From contig JAKCOZ010000039.1 of NCBI GenBank assembly GCA_022605955.1, forward strand, positions 2,294,001-2,358,000: DNA of 64,000 bases, in the 5' to 3' direction. This DNA is from Rallus limicola. Its lineage: Eukaryota; Chordata; Aves; Gruiformes; Rallidae. The first letter of the stretch is position 1. Each line of letters starts with the position of its first letter. Shown here in pieces: positions 11,801 to 22,314 of this stretch. Below the pieces are notes generated by a model. The model saw nothing but the letters and a program-made list of their open reading frames with translations. It did not search any database and was not told the origin of the DNA. Both the position numbers and the translations under genes were made by a program.

Positions 11801-14800
11801 TTCAGCCACTCCTACAGCAATATCAAAGGGACTGGAGGGGAGGTAACACTTTAAACTGTTGCAACTGTTTGTTTTGGGGCCCCTGTCTTGAGTTCAGTTT
11901 TACAAGAAGTTAAGATTAGATATCAAGCAGTTGTACATGGGCAAGTGGGGTAAGGAAAGCCTTTCCTCTCCTGGGGCTCCTGCCATGAGGATGAGCCCAT
12001 TTAATGTAGCAGAAACACTTAGAGAAGTTCTTTATCAACACAGTTAATCACGCACATGTTGCTTTTAACATTAAAATCCCCTCTTGAGGGAGCTAGATAC
12101 AAAAGTACTAATTGAAGTTCTTATATTCCATATTTCAAGCTCTTAAAAAAAAAGGAGTTTGAAGACACTACTGTGGAAATTGAGTGTGATAGTACTTGGC
12201 TCTCATTCGTCTTGTCCTGTTACTTGATTAAGTGATCTTTGGACGAGGTCTGTCCTGGCTGTGGTTAAGTATTGTCTGTAGCACAATGGACTCTAGACCT
12301 TACAGCAATAGACAGGATCACATGTGCAGATGTTTATGATGATCTTAGTTCTTGGCCCACAAGTATTACTGTAGCCACTTCAGCTGTTGACTTGGTTAGT
12401 GTTGGAAATCGTGATGTGGCTGGTGAGTTATTCCAACAGACATCTTTTTGTTGCTGGACTGTGTGAGTACCAAAATACGTTTCAACCTGATGTGTCCAGC
12501 CAAATCAAGACAGCAGCTTTGTGCTTTAGGTCATTAATCATGCTTTTTAAACTCCTTTTTTTTATAACACTTTGCTGCTTACAGTATAAGTTCTGATAAA
12601 ATAGGATTTGTGTTAGAGAGGGCTATGCTGGCAAAAAGCCACTGGTGTAGATGCAGCTGTAGTGACAGTTCTTGCAGGTGTCACTTGCCTCTGTGTCTGA
12701 GTAAGCTTGCAAAGAACTAGGCAGGCTTCCACTGAGTGGGCACACAGTTCACATGGACATTGTTCTAGAGCAGTATATGGTAATGTCAGGACAATCTTCT
12801 GAGTTCAGGCTTAAGATAACAAATAGAAAGTTGAACTTTATGAGAAGTTGTGAAGGGAAGGGCTTTAACACCACCAAAAAGCAGGATGAAATGCTTCACA
12901 CTTCTAGCTCCATGTGTGATTTCTTGAGACAGGCTCAGCTTCCAGCCTCTTTGTTAAAAATCATTGTGCAATACATGTATCAATTCAATTCTTGCACTTC
13001 AATTCAATTCTTCCTGCAATATTTCTTCATAGTTACTTTTAGCAGTGTGAAAATGCTTCCAGACAAATTTTCCCAGGTTTTTAAACACAACAAAAGACCT
13101 TGAGTTGCATTTAGACCTCTCAATTTTCTAACTTCAAAGTCAGGCAGGTGCAGGCTTACGAGGGGGGTGTACAGCACATGGCACCCAATGCCTGGTGGTT
13201 ACCCAAGCACTTGTGGTTACCTGCCATGGATGTCTCTGTGGCTGTGCTATTGCCTGTTTGCTAGCTAGAGATGAAGCATAAGCCACTCTTAATACTTCAG
13301 CTTATATCCTGAAAAGCCTGCTTAGATTTGCAGTCTTTTGTAGAGAAGGTGCAGGAAAAGGCAACAGAAATTATTGAAGAAATAAAATAGTTTCCAAATG
13401 ACTCAATAGACTGGGACTGTCAACCCAGAGGAGAGATGCCTTGGGTGGGGACAAGCTGGTCTTCCAGAAAATCCCAAGTGATGTTAGGAAAGTGACTGCT
13501 ACCTCACCCAGTATGAGGAAATCAAATTAAATCAGCATGTTTCAAAAAAAAAAAAACGAACCAGAAGAGGAGCTATTTCTTCTCATGGTGTTTTGTCAAA
13601 CAGTAAAATATATTGCCTTAAGGTATTGTGGATCTTAAAAGTTTACATGATCAATAAAAACCCACAGAAAAAATCATGAGGAAAGGGATAGAGCCATGGG
13701 GGACCGATGTAGGCTAAGATGCTACTGCAGTCTTAAGGAAGATTGATCTGTGCATTGCTAGAACTTGGTAGGGTTTGTCTTGAAATGATCAGTGTATGGC
13801 ACCATTGCTCTTAAACTCATCTGCTTTGAGTCACTGGGAGAGATGGAATGTGGGGTAGGTGAGCCTTTGGTCTTGGCAGCAAATCCTAGTCTTGCATGAT
13901 GAAGAGAAGACCATTTTAAGGAACTAGATTGTTTCTGTGAACTTCTCATGGCCTGTCTCTATCAACAAGGTGTAACACAGTGTTTATAATGAAAAACTGA
14001 AGCAAGGCTCTCATGGAGAAATAGCCTGATTTTTAAATCATCTGAGAAAGTAATGTTTTATTATATTACTGATAGACTCAAAAGGAGGACACTCCAGAAG
14101 TTTCAAGTGCATAGACTTTCCAGGTATTTCAATTTCATGAGAAATGTGGGGGTTTGTAGGCTTTCCTGTGTTTACCTCTCCAGCATACTTATTTTCCTTC
14201 TACTTTAGGAAGGAAACATTAGTAAAGGGAAAGCTGAAGGTAGAAACACTCTCTCAGATAATTAGTGTGGTGGGGAAGTGGAGAGGTAAGCTTTGTATAC
14301 AGTGAGAAACCACACTTGTACCTCTGAATTTCAGGCCTCCTAGATAACTTCTTTATAACTACGTGATTTGGTATCTTTTAAATCATGAGCCCTAGACATG
14401 TAGTTAGTGAAAAGGTGTGATTTTTGTGTTGGAGCAGATGTTTCTTGGCTGCACTGTCTATTTTTTTTGCCTAGCTAAGTGTAACTGATTACAATAAAAA
14501 TAAAAGCTGTCCTCGAGGGCTGCAACGTGCATTGTGAAGCAAGCTCTTTGCATCATGATTATTTCTCACTTCTACTCTTGGCATCAGAAATTCCTGATTT
14601 CATCTTTTTTTTTAATTATTATTATTTCAGGAAGTAGGCTAGGTTCTGACTAGGAACAAGTTGTGCAGTCTGTTCATTAAAGGCTGAGCTATTGCTTTAT
14701 AATAATTTCATGTCTCGCAGAGGCTTAAGTGGAATTTTAAAGCTCCTCTCTGAAAACTTCAGGGATGTGGCTTATTTTTTTTTTTCCCCCCTCTAAAACT

Positions 14801-17800
14801 TTCCCCACTGAAAACTACAAAGTTTTGCTCTTAAAAATTGTATCCTGAAGTAGGGTACTAGAAAGAGCACAGTATTAAAGAAGACAGACAGCTGAACTTT
14901 TCCGTTGTCTGCTTTAAAATGAGAAGTTTGAGGCTTTCCTTCTTCAGTTAATTACTGCCCAGAACCTTTCAAGTGCTCATTTCATGTGGACATTATATAT
15001 TTACATGGCATTACAGTGGGTTTTTCTTTGTGGTTTAACCATATACTGGAACAGCAAAAGGTCAATACTAACTACAGATTACTTTGCCAAAGTAAAATGC
15101 ACCCAGATGTATTCCAATCTCCTAATTTTGTAGCTGTTGGCTTAGTTTAACTCATGTAGGTCAACTCAGTGGCTTAAATCTCAGTTTTTTAAGGTGGTGT
15201 TTTTTTAAGGAGGCAGCAGTATGGACTGTGTTCTAAAACAGCCAGAGGGGCATGGTTTATATGTGTGTGCAGACAGGAGAATCAAAATGCAAAGTGAAAA
15301 ATAGGTAACCAACAGTAGATAAACTTGCATCAGAGTGGGAGAGAAAGGGCTGGATGACAGGGCAGCAGCAGTGAGAGATCCTTGGCATCAGCCTCTGGTT
15401 ATTGGGTTGCAGGGGATGTTGTATTTGTGTGGCAGTGGAAATCTTCCAAGGGCTGTTCCTGGAAGTGAATGGGCAAATCTTGCCTGTGGCAGTTGGTAGA
15501 GAGCAAGGACTGAAGTGTCCTTTTCCCAGAGCTTTCTGCCCTACAGCCACACTTTGGCAAAGTGGGTCTTCTGGTGTGATGGATATCACAAGTATGTTTT
15601 AACAGTACATGGTTGCCAGCAGTTATAATGACCTTGATGGTGGAGTCATTGCATTCATTCCTCTTTCCATCAGCAGGATTTCTGCTGCTTGGTGGCACAT
15701 GCAAGCCACAGCTGGTAGCTAAAGTATGTTTTTATTCTTGGAGAAAGATAAATGTTGATGTTTTCCTGAAACTATTAATGTTGCATCAGAAGACAACTCT
15801 GTCTTTTGAAAAGAATTTGCCTTTTGAAACTGGAAAAGAAACATTCAGGTATTTAAAGCAACAGTACCACCTTATTTTCTCTTTGCCCAGCTGTAAATAT
15901 TTCCCAGTATAAGGTTTGTGGAAGCCAGTATGAAAGAACACTTTCTGGTTTCAATACATTGAGAGGGGAGCGGTCAGTACTTCCAACTGCTTATAGATGG
16001 AGTTTGGAGAGAGGAAACCACAAAAGGGAATAGAAGTTCCCTGTGTTGCTACACTTGGTGTCTGGATGCAAGTAGCATAGACTCCACACTAAAAGTACAC
16101 TCAGTCTTGTAACCACTGTTTTCTGGATTATTTTCTACTAATTCAGCTAGCTCTAAAGCTTTTAAAATCAGAAATAATTTGAAAGTTCTTGTTCTCCTCT
16201 TTTCAATATGTTATCCTAGCAGTGCTTTTACCTCTTGTCTGTTCTGTCAGTGTTTCAGTGGCTCTTATTCTTGGCTACAGGACTTCTTTTGTGAGGAGTT
16301 AATGATTTATTTGGCTTTTTTGATGTAGGATTTTTATCCTGAAGAGGTAGAATTTTTTTTTATTTCAAGTTTCTTGTTAGCTAGGGTTTGAGTTTTGGCT
16401 AAATATAAGTCTGGGTTTAGTAGAAAGTTGGTCTGTAGGCTCATTTCAGGAAGAACTGTGTCATACCTTTAACAATTTAAGTGTATTAAGGGTTTGTATT
16501 GTATAGTACAATGCTGGTGACACACGTCATTGCAGAGCATAGAATCATTTTGGTTGGAAAAGACTTTCAAAATCATAGAGTCCAACCACCTTACTAGGTC
16601 CAACACTAGACTGTGTCACCAAGTATAACATCTACTCTTCTTTTAAACTCAACCACCTCCCTGTGCAGCCTGTTCCAATATCTGACAACTCTTTCAGTAA
16701 AGAAATTGTTCCTGATATCCAGCCTAAACTTCCCCTGATACAACTTCAGTCTGTTTTCCCTTGTCCTGTCACTAGCTACCAGGGAGAAGGCTACATGTCT
16801 TTTCCCCCTTTAGGTTGTTCTTTACATTTTAGGAGCTACTTTTTAAAAGGCTTGCTTTTCCATTTTTCTATCTAAAATTATCTCAATTCAGAACTGTGTT
16901 CATCAAACCTTTCTTGTATCTGAAGTTCCAAGTAGATTTGGTTTGGTCTAGTCAGGTTTTAGATAATTGAACAGGCATTTAAGAGTGAAGATAAAGACAT
17001 GATAACAAGCTAGCAGGAGGAAGCATGCTCCTCATTCTAAACAAAAAATACCAACTAGTGTCTGACTTGGGCAAGTGATAGTTCCAAGTAGCAGATGTCA
17101 TTCACATCATCACTCACGTTTGCACAGTGCCACAGGTAGCACGTGCATTGGCTGGAACAGGAACTGAGCTGACTGTGAAGTGAGTGAACTGTGAAAAGCA
17201 GCAGTACTGTGGTGGGCCAACATGTATGAGGAAGAAGAAAATACTCCAGGTTGAAGCTTCTCACACTAGCCCCTTCAAGGCATATTGCCACAGAGGTAGG
17301 CCCGGAAGCTGTCGTAGAAGAAACAAATTGACAATCAGCCTGTGGCTGAGGAGACATCTGGCAGGCTTAGTAAATGCAGTCTTTCTGTCTGGGCTAAGCC
17401 ACCACAGTGGCTTTATGCTGGTAAGGACAGCAGGCTAGAGAAGGTGGGTGTGGACACCCACTCTTCTTCCCAAAGGTAGGGGGAACATACAGTAGAGGAG
17501 TAGTCATCTAGGGGATAGTCTCTACACCTTTTAGAATCATAGTCATCAAATGGTTTGGGTTGGAAGGGACCTCAAAGATCATCTAGTTCCAACCCCTTGC
17601 CATGGGCAGGGATGCCTTCCTCTAGACCAGGTTCCCAAAAGCCACATCCAGCCTGGCCTTGAACACTGCCAGGGAGGGGGCATTTGATATCTACAAACAA
17701 ACATTGTGGTGGTGTTCAGTGAAGGTGTAGATGTCCAGATCTTGGTAAGGCAAGCTGTGGTCCTGCCCACTTTGCTAATTCAGCAAAGCACCCTTAATTT

Positions 17801-20800
17801 AACTAAGGCAGTCATCTCCTGACGTAGCAAATGGGACAGGCATCTGAGGAAGTATGACAACTCTTGACTTACATGGACTTACTGCAGTGTAACCACCTCC
17901 TAGGCTGGGGCTCTGAGGACATAACATAGAATCAACTTTAGATGTGCTGCAGATAGGCAAAATTGCTGGCCTGTGTGACAAGCAGTGGTAGTCACCATTC
18001 CATATAATGAGTCATACATTTATTTCCTAGGAAGTGTGCCAGATGAATGGGGACTATTGCCATGTTAACATTGCAGTGGTTTATTTCTGTAGAACTACAC
18101 TTTTCAGGTCACTGGCTCAAAACTCTGGGAACCAGCAGTTTTAGTGTCTCTAATGACAATTCCTCCTTCCAGTGGAGCCATGGCTATTACTTTGTGTGCT
18201 GTGCACCATGGAACCTCTTTTTATGAAGAGACAGGAAAAGGATCTCTCTTTTGAACTTCTGAAACTTAAGGCCTTGTTTAAAATCCAAGAACATCAGAAC
18301 AGCATTGGAACCTTTCCCATTCCTTTCCATGGCATATAAAAGCTTTCTTTGAAGGACCATTTAAAATAAGATTGCTGAAATGATCTTACTCAGATTTACT
18401 GCTTTGTGAACTCCAAAGAGTTACAGAACAAAAGGAAATAAAGTTGCCATACAGTTTATCTAGAGCACAAGACCTAAAGCAATGGAGTATGGAGAAATGG
18501 GTGAGTTTGCCTCAGGGATGAGCATGATCTTGAATATAGTCTTCCTTCTGGGGGACTGTCCTTGTCCTGGAGCTCTTTATTTGTCTTGTTTTATAGGTTT
18601 TGAAAAAAAATTTGGGTAATCAGAATTTCCCAGAATAGTGTGAATCAGGCAGGTCACACCAGGCTTAATCAGTGGATGTGGGATAACTGCCATTCCTATA
18701 ATATCTTCCAAATGATGCTGACTGCAGAGGAAGATGACACTTTCCTTACTGAGGGGTGAGGGCTGACCTAGGACAACTTTCTTTTTTAAACAGTAGATGT
18801 GGGTACAACAGCCTTCACCCAGTAGATGATTTCTTTGTCCCTCTGACTTTAGAGTCTATACATTTGAGTCCTACAGATACTGAGGCCCATGTAGGAAACA
18901 TCCTATTTCTCTCTAACTCTGTTGCAAAATTGCAGAAGGTGTTGATTTTTCTTTATAATGTAACTTCTTTACAGGTGCAGATTCACTCTACAGAAATAGC
19001 TTCAGCCTCAGTGATGAAAAGCTTAACTCTCCAACTGCATCTACTCCAAGCCTGCCATCTCCATCAGTAACTCCATGTAAAGGTAAGCTTAATTTTAACT
19101 TAACATTTCTTCCTAATTCCCAACTCTACAGGTTTCTTCCTGTAAGCCAGGATTCACATGCCTGCATTGACTTTTTTAAAATGCCAACAAAGCTAAGGAT
19201 TACTGTTAAGCACCCTACAGATGCAAGTATTAGTGTATTGACCACTGCAGCCACACTTTATAGGTGATCTGGCAACTCTTGGTTTTGAAATAGTGAGTAA
19301 TAGTTAAGAAGTAGCAAAAAAGATTCCACTTAACCTGTCAGGAAATACTTGGAAAGGCATAATGCTGAAGGTCAAGATGCTCTTCCTGATGAGAGGACAA
19401 AAAGACAGAAATAGAGTTGGAACTGGCTTGGAATAGGACACAGAAAGGAGATGAGGAAGCCAGTGAAACTAAATTGAATGGAGCCAGTGGGGTTCTTAGG
19501 AGTGGAAATGTAGGTGTATATCTGGATCCAAATTTATAGCATATGGACCAAGATCAAAGGATCTGACATCACAATAAACCAGTGATGCTGACATTTTAAG
19601 AGGCTTAAATTTGTGTATGACTGGGAGCTAACTGGGTGGGGTTTGATTAGGGCCCTGAATGCAGTATGAATACATGCATTAGGGAAGACTCCCACAGTAG
19701 CAAGGTCATGGATTAGTTGACATGGTTTTTTCCTCCACTTCAGCCTGTGCTTTTTTTAGGAAACCAAGATATGACTGCTTTGCTTCTGTCAAATGGAAAA
19801 CTTTTAAAAACTAGAATTCTTGTCTCCCTTGTTTTCTAAGAATGCAATTGGACATTACAGCAACCCTCTTGAGTTTTACTGAGAATAATCCACAGCATGG
19901 TATATACCACTGAAAATTATTTGGAATTTTATGTGGTTCCAATGTTTCTTTTGGCCAGAGATATATGGCATGTCTAAGCAATATTGACAGTCTCTTATTT
20001 TGCAGCAAAGCTTGGAGACACAAAAGAACTGGAAGAATTCATTGCTGATCTTGACAGGACACTAGCAAGTAAGTAGGCTTATTTATTAGTAAGCTGCATC
20101 TCACTCAGTGCTGTCAAAGAGTTATAAAAGCCAATGTATGGGGGGAGGGGTAAGTGAAAGGCAGCAATAGCTTTATGTAATGTGGTTTTGTTTTAGTTTG
20201 CTAGCCCTATGGATCATCATGTGGGTAAGAAGGGAACATAGACCTAAGTTCTGGTCTCTGCCTGAATGTTCACGGCATGCAGCTCAGCGTGTGTAACGAA
20301 GGCTGCATGCTGATGAACCTCTGTCCCCACCTCTGAGGCAGCTGCAATTGGCCCCTCCTTGACAAGTAAATAGATCAAGTAAGCATCACTAATGTTGAAA
20401 ACCCACCTAAAAAGTGGGGGGCTGTTCCTTCATTATAAAGCTAGGTAACTGGAGGGAATGATAGAAAGGAAACCTTTTATTCTTGATTTCTGCTTTACAA
20501 AAGAATTAAGCAGCAGATATCTGTATCTGTTGACTTAAATTAAATGTCAAAGTCCTGTTTCTTCTTGCCTCTACCAGGAATGGAATTTAGATCACTCTTT
20601 TTGTCACTACCAAGAAATTGTATTTTCCAGTTCTAGTACTAGGTTCTTCATTTACGATTTTTAAAGAAAAACAACAAAACCAAAAAATACCTTTCTGTTC
20701 CCAGCCATGTGCTCTGCCTTTTCATTCTGCTCCTTCCTATGCTCTTACAGCCATATTATGGTCTGCTGGGGTTTTTTTTTTGTAGTCCACAGAGCTTAAA

Positions 20801-21728
20801 ACAAGAGATTGTAGGACTCTACCTAAATTGCATCATGAGCAAACCCACTTTAATAAACCATGAACCGAGAGTTTCTTTTATTAGTCAGGTATTTTCCCTT
20901 CCCAGTAATTCTTGAAGCCTTGGCCATCTGCCTTGGACTTCATACAGCTGCTCTCTTGAGCTTCCTATTCCCTTGCCATCTTGTATCTTAATTCTAGTTT
21001 CACTTCTCTCACTTAAAATATATTTTTAGTTCACTGATTTCTGTCATGGTCAAGTGCTTGAGCTAACTCTATCTTTACCACTGCAACATCCATGACTGAC
21101 TGCTTTTCTGAAAACCCTCTGGGTTTGAAGGTTTGTGTAGAACAGTGAAACCCCCAAAAACTTAGAGTAGTGTATCTTGCCCAGCCTTGGTGCAGCTACC
21201 TCTTAGAGGACTGCCTATAGTATATTGTTTGGGGGTTTTTTGTCCCCTTGCAAGGCATGTCTAAGGTGAGGCCAGAGATTGCCACCTGCTGTAGTAGTTT
21301 TGGGTGTTTTGGTATTTTCTTCTCCCAACTAAGCAAGTCTCTAGTTATTTCAGCAGACTCTCATTTGCATGGTGTCACTTGTCTTAGTGATACCTTTATC
21401 TTTGACATATGTGGAAATTCTGAGGGAAGAAGTCCAACTTCCATCTGATATTTATCATAACATTTTTAAGGAATTATGTTTATATGCTTGAAATTACACA
21501 GAACTTTGTACAGATGTCTTTTCAAGCCTAATGCACTTGTTAGAACAGTAATTGCTTTGATTTTTTACACACTAACCTTTTGTGTCTCATGTTAATTAAA
21601 AAAAAGCATAATTTTGGCCTGTCAGGCAGTCTAGCAAGGTGGGCACAGATAAGGTGTCTGGTACATCAACAACATGCAATCTTATCTAATACAGAACTTA
21701 ATGGTGTTTTGTATTTCCAGGTATGTGA
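8862..21728 (+). CDS. RGCC: RGCC, regulator of cell cycle (RGC-32), complete five-exon CDS
   Basis: Spliced CDS: 8862-8898, 9069-9251, 18975-19082, 20006-20068 and 21721-21728. This is 399 nt, or 132 residues plus stop, against 137 in human RGCC. All junctions are GT/AG and the reading frame holds throughout. The most diagnostic stretch is in exon 2: EFDAVLEEF, then [19 protein letters not shown], then [10 protein letters not shown]. Exon 3 adds [10 protein letters not shown] and DEKLNSPT. Exons 4 and 5 add [20 protein letters not shown] and ASM-stop. These match the vertebrate family almost residue for residue. RGCC is a small protein without enzymatic motifs, known to be induced by complement, p53 and TGF-beta, to associate with CDK1 and to act with Smads. 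The serine-rich centre is where phosphorylation is expected. The N-terminal linker (residues about 5-20) is glycine-rich and diverges from mammals. Identity is very secure; expression and function in this species are inferred. Confidence 0.96.
9069..9251 (+). CDS. RGCC: RGCC exon 2 (conserved core)
   Basis: The acceptor is CCGCCGCCCGGCAG at 9068 and the donor is GAGA|GTGAGT at 9251/9252. The exon codes for the acidic EFDAVLEEF segment, the [13 protein letters not shown] block and the serine-rich SASVSDSSG segment, the best conserved part of the family. Intron 1 is only 170 bp. The exon is extremely GC-rich, with a run of glycine codons after ALGED that is absent from human RGCC. Confidence 0.95.
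10424..10610 (-). mobile_element. CR1 LINE 3'-end fragment
   Basis: Read on + it is TCATAGAATATCCTGAGTTG, then AAGGGACCCATAAGG and GGCTCCACACAGGGCCAGCC. This is the reverse complement of a CR1 tail. It closely resembles the copy at 48241-48790, so both probably belong to the same CR1 subfamily. Confidence 0.9.
11268..11301 (+). repeat. Exact 17-bp tandem duplication
   Basis: GAGAATTGCAGACTTAT occurs twice back to back at 11268-11284 and 11285-11301 in RGCC intron 2. It is probably a recent slippage or repair duplication. Confidence 0.95.
13330..13480 (+). mobile_element. Possible ancient CR1-like LINE remnant
   Basis: AGAGAAGGTGCAGGAAAAG, then ACTGGGACTGTCAACCCAGA and GGAGAGATGCC keep the order of the CR1 ORF2 region (VQ.A..., LGLFSLEKR...) but with many changes. 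Similarity is weak and judged by eye. Confidence 0.35.
16538..16800 (-). mobile_element. CR1 LINE 3'-end fragment
   Basis: It starts on + with CATAGAATCATTTTGGTTGG, the complement of a CR1 tail. CTGTGCAGCCTGTTCCAATA, CTCTTTCAGTAAAGAAATTG and TTCCCTTGTCCTGTCACT follow, all landmark segments of the CR1 3' region. The inner boundary is approximate. Confidence 0.88.
17533..17690 (-). mobile_element. CR1 LINE 3'-end fragment
   Basis: Read on +: AGAATCATAGTCATCAAATG, then GGTTGGAAGGGACCTCAAAG, CCCTTGCCATGGGCAGGGA and CTGGCCTTGAACACTGCCAG. This is a reverse-complemented CR1 tail, truncated after about 160 bases. Confidence 0.92.
18975..19082 (+). CDS. RGCC: RGCC exon 3
   Basis: The acceptor TTCTTTACAG ends at 18974 and the donor GTAAGC starts at 19083. 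The phase-1 remainder from exon 2 joins GT to make Ser, then [20 protein letters not shown] follows. The exon is rich in Ser, Thr and Pro and has several SP/TP sites typical of proline-directed kinases. Intron 2 before it is 9.7 kb. Confidence 0.95.
20006..20068 (+). CDS. RGCC: RGCC exon 4
   Basis: The acceptor TTATTTTGCAG ends at 20005 and the donor is GCAA|GTAAGT at 20068/20069. The exon encodes [20 protein letters not shown], the conserved C-terminal helix of the family. Reading through the donor would add only a Lys and hit TAG, giving a protein ending ASK; splicing to exon 5 gives the conserved ASM end. Confidence 0.95.
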
Positions 21729-22090
21729 AATGAATCTTTGGCACTGTCCTTGCCTGTGAATGTCCTCTGAAGGATAAATGACATCAATCACTGGGAACTG
21801 CTGCCCTTGTCTGATAACTTTGCTACTCTGGATACTCACCTGAACATAACCTTTGCAAACTCCTACAAGTGTTTAACTGTCAACATCGGTTCTGTTACTT
21901 TGCAGCAAGTGGAAAAAGAAAGCTCAAGTGTTACAGCTGTATTTTTCTTTAAAGTATAGCTTGATTTTTTTTTTAATTTAAAATTCCTTTTATTAAAATA
22001 TATTTGTAATTTTATATAGTTGAGAACTTCTAATGCTTTTTTTCCTTTGTAATATATTTTTATACACAAATAAACCCTAAATTGGAATCC
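21721..22090 (+). CDS. RGCC: RGCC exon 5 (8 coding bases) and 3' UTR
   Basis: After TATTTCCAG at 21720 the exon opens GT ATG TGA, which completes Ser, adds the terminal Met and stops at 21728. The rest is an AT-rich 3' UTR. An AATAAA at 22069-22074 predicts cleavage near 22085-22095. A second AATAAA at 22309-22314 could give a longer form. The exact 3' end cannot be read from sequence alone. Confidence 0.88.
22069..22074 (+). terminator. RGCC poly(A) signal (proximal)
   Basis: Canonical AATAAA, 341 bases after the stop codon, within an AT-rich 3' UTR. It is the first canonical signal on the + strand downstream of the stop that I see. Confidence 0.7.
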
Positions 22091-22308
22091 AGAAGTCTGA
22101 AAGCTTCACATGAGCCTGCAAACTCTGAAGTAGAAGTACAAATTAAGGTCTTATTGAAAACCTCAAGCTTTAAAATACCTGATAAAGGTGTGTTTTTCCT
22201 GTTAGACACAAGGTGTAACACTGGCTTGATGTGGAACTTCATATTTCTTTTTGAACTGCTTAAATAAGATAATTTTGTACATTGTAAAATTAATACTATC
22301 AGGAAAGT

Positions 22309-22314
22309 AATAAA
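22309..22314 (+). terminator. Candidate distal RGCC poly(A) signal
   Basis: A second AATAAA, 240 bases downstream of the first and still in AT-rich sequence. It is a plausible alternative cleavage signal but could equally be unused. Confidence 0.4.

Larger units (their letters stand above)
9252..18974 (+). other. RGCC intron 2 (9.7 kb)
   Basis: Bounded by the GTGAGT donor and TTCTTTACAG acceptor. The 5' 200 bases belong to the CpG island. It carries three - strand CR1 tails and one possible old + strand CR1 remnant, listed separately. No internal coding exon was recognised. Confidence 0.85.
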
